A DNA stretch of 9,877 nt, from contig CAYMZR010000080.1 of assembly GCA_964394975.1 (NCBI GenBank), positions 1 through 9,877 of the forward strand. Direction: 5' to 3'. Below are positions 7,456 to 9,877 of this stretch, in pieces. Below the pieces are notes generated by a model. It was given only the letters and a program-made list of their open reading frames with translations. It did no database searches and was not told the DNA's origin. The DNA is from UBA11996 sp964394975 (GTDB taxonomy: Bacteria > Chloroflexota > Dehalococcoidia > Lucifugimonadales > UBA826). Position 1 is the stretch's first letter. Each line of letters starts with the position of its first letter. The position numbers and the translations under genes were made by a program.

Positions 7456-8451
7456 ATGCTAACTACATCCGCAAAGGGTAGAGCTTTTGACTACAACAGG
7501 GTCGTGGGCGGTCGGGCCTTTAGAGGAATAATTTACGCCACTCAGGGTTCAGATGATGACTTGTATGTTGTATTACGAGATACCTATGGCTCAGATATAC
7601 TGAAACTGACTGTTGGCTGCTCAATAGATGATGAAGAAATTTCCTTTTCATTCAGAGAAGTAAACGAACAAATTTTTGATGGTTCCTGGCCAAGTTGTGC
7701 TGTTTTCAATGGGGAAACCCTTTTGGTTACTGATGAGTTCAAAAATGTCATAAATATGTTCAATTCAGACGGGGAACTTATTAGAACTATAGGGGGTTCA
7801 GGCAATGGACCAATGGAATTTTCCCGGCCTTCCGGAATAGGCGTAGATTCCAATTTGAATGTTTATGTGGCTGACACACTCAATCATAGGGTCCAAAAGT
7901 TTTCATCAGATGGTGCCTTTATAAAAGCGTGGGGAAATTTTGGTGGTGGTGAGGGGTTCATGAAAGCTCCTTGGGGCATTTGTGTGGACCATAACGATTT
8001 CGTTTACGTAGCAGACCACAAGAATCATAGGGTTCAAAAATTTGATCGAGATGGCAATTTTCTGATGTCTCTAGGTGAATTTGGATCCTCTGCGAATTCA
8101 TTGAATCACCCTGCAGATGTATCCGTAGACGAATCTGGTGACATTTACGTTGCCGATTGGGTGAATAACAGAGTACAAATTTACGATCCTGACGGATCCC
8201 ACGTCGCAAGTTTGAATGGTTCAGCCGTAGAACTCTCAAAATGGCAGAAGCAGTATGTAAACGCCAGCCCTGACGTATACAAAGCCAGGCGGAGGGTGGC
8301 AAGTTTGGAACCTGAGACTTTTTTTGCTCTACCAACTTGCGTTAATTTCGACGATTCTAAATCCAGACTACTAGCTGTAGATTCACAAAGATGGCGAATC
8401 CAAATATACGACAAAATTAATAATTACAGCGATCCGCAATTTAACATTTAA
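7456..8451 (+). CDS. NHL-repeat beta-propeller protein
   Basis: A 331-residue protein built from NHL repeats. Three strong repeats begin near residues 124, 171 and 218, exactly 47 residues apart, each with a VD-x(4-5)-(V/I)YVAD-x3-(N/H)(H/N)RVQ(K/I)(F/Y) core. A weaker repeat begins near 78 (SWPSCAVFNGETLLVTDEF), another near 292 (LPTCVNFDDSKSRLLAVDS), and the N-terminal segment 20-52 may supply a sixth blade, so a closed six-bladed propeller is likely. About 27 extra, charged, probably helical residues (roughly 256-290) interrupt the period before the last blade. NHL propellers serve as binding scaffolds or, in some families, as lyases or lactonases; no catalytic set can be assigned here. 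No signal peptide is seen. The gene lies 26 bp after the DUF1501 gene, with GTGAG about eleven bases before its ATG, so it is probably the last gene of that operon. Confidence 0.88.
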   Translation: MLTTSAKGRAFDYNRVVGGRAFRGIIYATQGSDDDLYVVLRDTYGSDILKLTVGCSIDDEEISFSFREVNEQIFDGSWPSCAVFNGETLLVTDEFKNVINMFNSDGELIRTIGGSGNGPMEFSRPSGIGVDSNLNVYVADTLNHRVQKFSSDGAFIKAWGNFGGGEGFMKAPWGICVDHNDFVYVADHKNHRVQKFDRDGNFLMSLGEFGSSANSLNHPADVSVDESGDIYVADWVNNRVQIYDPDGSHVASLNGSAVELSKWQKQYVNASPDVYKARRRVASLEPETFFALPTCVNFDDSKSRLLAVDSQRWRIQIYDKINNYSDPQFNI

Positions 8452-8492
8452 AACAAATAGTTCGGTTTTTCTTATTACTGATATTGGATCAC

Positions 8493-8547
8493 CATATATA
8501 TATTATTCCCAATGTTAATATTTATGTAACAATTATCAATATATATG
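8493..8547. repeat. Nested imperfect inverted repeat
   Basis: Outer arms CATATATATATT (8493-8504) and AATATATATG (8538-8547) are complementary apart from two extra bases, and inner arms TGTTA (8513-8517) and TAACA (8527-8531) pair across a nine-base centre. Both pairs share nearly the same midpoint (8520-8522). It could be an operator or a weak hairpin; the outer arms are low-complexity TA, which lowers confidence. Confidence 0.4.
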
Positions 8548-8568
8548 TTCTTTCATTGACGTTCATAA

Positions 8569-8574
8569 TATAAT
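8569..8574 (+). promoter_or_regulatory. Candidate -10 promoter element for the solute-binding lipoprotein gene
   Basis: A perfect TATAAT stands 66 bases before the lipoprotein ATG. At 17 bases upstream the hexamer is TGTTCT (8546-8551), a poor -35; the better TTGACG at 8556-8561 is too close to be its partner. The promoter may rely on an activator or on the inverted repeat just upstream. Transcription would start near 8581, leaving a leader of about 60 bases. Confidence 0.4.
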
Positions 8575-8629
8575 GGTGTTTGTGTATTATGGACAGTTTC
8601 GTTCGTAAAGTTAAAATGAAATATTGTGT

Positions 8630-8634
8630 GGAGG
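8630..8634 (+). promoter_or_regulatory. Strong ribosome binding site of the solute-binding lipoprotein
   Basis: GGAGG lies six bases before the ATG at 8641, a near-ideal Shine-Dalgarno and the strongest in this window, consistent with the high expression usual for transporter binding proteins. Confidence 0.75.
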
Positions 8635-8640
8635 TTACTC

Positions 8641-9877
8641 ATGCGCAAGAACGGGTTTATGTTTTTGTTGGTTAGTGCCATTACGGCCCTGATGCTAACT
8701 GCTGCAATTGGCTGTAGTTCTTCAGAAGAAGAAGCGGCTCCGGCAGCAGCTCCAGCAGCTTCAGCAGCGGCTCCGGCAGCAGCTCCAGCTCCAGCTACTC
8801 AGCCTGCCCCAGCAGCAAAAACAAAAAATGTCTTTGGCCGTGAAATGCCAAGTGACGCTGCCCCTATGGCAGATCAGTTCATAAAAGTGAACTATGAAAA
8901 AGAAGGTGAAGCTCTAGAGTTTCCCGTTAGTGTTTACAACTCAGCTGCAGGAGGAATCCAGAGTGGATTCAGCCTAGCTCTGTTAAGCACAGACCTTTCA
9001 ACCGTGCCAGGAGGCGCTACCAGTTGGTCCTCCTCAGATGACATGAAAACGTGGACATTTAACATTGATCCAGACCTCACTTGGAGTGACGGTGTTCCCG
9101 TGACAGCTCATGACTATGTATATACATGGCAGTACTATGCGGACCCAGAACACGGTTATGACTTTACCTGGTACTTCGGTATGCTGGAAGTCGAAAACTA
9201 CGGAGCCGTCGAAGCAGGTGAAAAGCCCCTGGACTCTCTTGGAGTCTCGGCCTCAGACGACCACACTCTCGTATTTCAATTGGATACCCCGGCGCCATAT
9301 GTTCCAGGGTTTATGATGTACGGTTCTCCTTTAGCAAAACATGCAGCTGAAAAACATGGTCAATATTATTCAAATGACCCAGCTACTACCTTGTCTAGCA
9401 CCCCTTGGATCCTTAAAGAATGGATTCCAAACCAGCACGCAGAATTTGAAGCTAACGTTAATTACACAGGCAAACTATTGCCTTATATTGAAAGCTACAA
9501 AGCTGTTTACGGAGAACGTAAATTTGATGCTTATCTTGCAGGAGAAGTTGACACCATTAACGGGCCATTTACTCCAGCAGACCAAGAGTACCTGATGAAT
9601 GACGACGGGCTCATGAAAGAAAGAGGGCTTTCGCCAGGTGACTTCAGAACTCACTATTTGTTCTTCGATTTTCAAAGCGAGCCATTCAATGACGTGAAAG
9701 TCAGGCAAGCTTTTGCAAAGGCTATCGACAGGGATGCCATTATTAAAAACATCGTAGGAGAGGCAGCCGGTGAGCCCAGATATGGTGTTTTGATTCCTGG
9801 GTTCCCAGATGCAGCCGGACCCGACAAATTGAAGCAGTACCAAGGCCTTGATGTTGCTGCAGCCCAGAAACTAATGG
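8641..9877 (+). CDS. ABC transporter family 5 (peptide/nickel-type) substrate-binding lipoprotein, C-terminus missing
   Basis: The frame is open from the ATG to the right edge (412 residues); the family usually has 500-650. Residues 1-24 form a lipoprotein signal peptide (RK, then a hydrophobic core) ending in the lipobox AIGC with Cys25 as the lipidated residue. Residues 29-62 are an acidic patch and an Ala/Pro-rich linker, then the binding domain. TWTFNIDPDLTWSDGVPVTAHDYVYTW is split as WTFNIDPDLTWSDG (138-151) and VPVTAHDYVYTW (152-163), the SBP_bac_5 signature. STPWILKEWIPNQHAEFEAN (253-272) and PFNDVKVRQAFAKAIDRDAI (348-367) are further family landmarks. It would capture peptides or another solute outside the membrane and pass it to a permease. 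Permease and ATPase genes would be expected beyond the right edge. The ligand cannot be predicted; this fold also binds sugars, metals and other compounds. Confidence 0.92.
   Translation, partial: MRKNGFMFLLVSAITALMLTAAIGCSSSEEEAAPAAAPAASAAAPAAAPAPATQPAPAAKTKNVFGREMPSDAAPMADQFIKVNYEKEGEALEFPVSVYNSAAGGIQSGFSLALLSTDLSTVPGGATSWSSSDDMKTWTFNIDPDLTWSDGVPVTAHDYVYTWQYYADPEHGYDFTWYFGMLEVENYGAVEAGEKPLDSLGVSASDDHTLVFQLDTPAPYVPGFMMYGSPLAKHAAEKHGQYYSNDPATTLSSTPWILKEWIPNQHAEFEANVNYTGKLLPYIESYKAVYGERKFDAYLAGEVDTINGPFTPADQEYLMNDDGLMKERGLSPGDFRTHYLFFDFQSEPFNDVKVRQAFAKAIDRDAIIKNIVGEAAGEPRYGVLIPGFPDAAGPDKLKQYQGLDVAAAQKLM
8734..8789 (+). repeat. Intragenic direct repeat in the Ala/Pro linker (33-bp period)
   Basis: A perfect 23-bp unit occurs at 8734-8756 and again at 8767-8789, so the period is 33 bp or 11 codons. 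It encodes AAPAAAPA in both copies. The identical codon choice at DNA level points to recent duplication by slippage, and the in-frame period keeps the gene open. Confidence 0.8.

Larger units (their letters stand above)
8452..8640. other. AT-rich intergenic spacer with nested inverted repeats, upstream of the lipoprotein gene
   Basis: This 189-bp spacer is far richer in A and T than the flanking genes. It separates the NHL gene from the solute-binding protein gene on the same strand. It holds an imperfect outer inverted repeat of TA-rich arms (8493-8504 and 8538-8547) around an inner TGTTA/TAACA pair (8513-8517 and 8527-8531), then a consensus -10 hexamer. I see no GC-rich hairpin with a T run, so no intrinsic terminator for the upstream operon can be supported. 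Confidence 0.6.

Noticed and set aside
8452..8492. Possible intrinsic terminator after the NHL gene
   Set aside because: There is a short T run (8465-8470) but no stem of adequate length or GC content before it.
8493..8547. CRISPR-like or mobile-element end
   Set aside because: The repeat is a single imperfect TA-rich dyad with no spacers, no transposase nearby and no target duplication.
8556..8590. TTGACG (8556-8561) with TATTAT (8585-8590) as a promoter
   Set aside because: The spacer is 23 bases, too long for a standard sigma-70-type promoter.
9110..9595. Two short plus-strand frames (9110-9316 and 9341-9595)
   Set aside because: They are out-of-frame shadows inside the binding-protein gene, whose correct frame runs unbroken from 8641 to the edge.
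9475..9843. Minus-strand reading frame of 122 codons
   Set aside because: It is antisense to the solute-binding domain, which reads without interruption and carries family landmarks on the plus strand.

Overview
The window looks like a piece of a moderately AT-rich, gene-dense bacterial chromosome: short gaps, overlapping start/stop codons, Shine-Dalgarno sequences and TTG/GTG starts. The right-hand lipoprotein, with a lipobox followed by a long Ala/Pro-rich linker and a family 5 solute-binding domain, together with the GMC / DUF1800 / DUF1501 / NHL gene set, recalls Chloroflexota, perhaps the marine SAR202/Dehalococcoidia lineages. That assignment is an inference from protein style; no rRNA or marker gene confirms it.

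Left part (1-3033, minus strand): one compact operon reading right to left. It holds nadD (NAD biosynthesis, GTG start with a clear Shine-Dalgarno), pyrE (pyrimidine biosynthesis), a 14-helix-type MFS drug exporter, and a histidine phosphatase that runs off the left edge. The MFS stop and the phosphatase start share an ATGA, so translation is probably coupled. Two housekeeping nucleotide enzymes are thus joined to an exporter and a small phosphatase.

Middle (3034-3155): a 122-bp divergent intergenic region carrying a perfect tandem heptamer and presumably the promoters of both flanking operons.

Right part (3156-8451, plus strand): four co-directional genes with gaps of 97, 46 and 26 bp: a GMC-family FAD alcohol oxidoreductase, a DUF1800 protein, a DUF1501 protein (alkaline-phosphatase/sulfatase-like fold) and an NHL-repeat beta-propeller. 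DUF1800 and DUF1501 are a known conserved pair of unknown function. None of the four shows a signal peptide, so as encoded here they look cytoplasmic. This cassette is the most likely place for an undescribed pathway: an oxidase, a metal-dependent hydrolase-like protein, its DUF1800 partner and a propeller.

Far right (8452-9877): a very AT-rich 189-bp spacer with nested inverted repeats and a perfect TATAAT, then a well-initiated lipoprotein gene for a peptide/nickel-type ABC transporter binding protein, cut by the window edge. No RNA genes, insertion sequences, phage genes or CRISPR arrays were seen.
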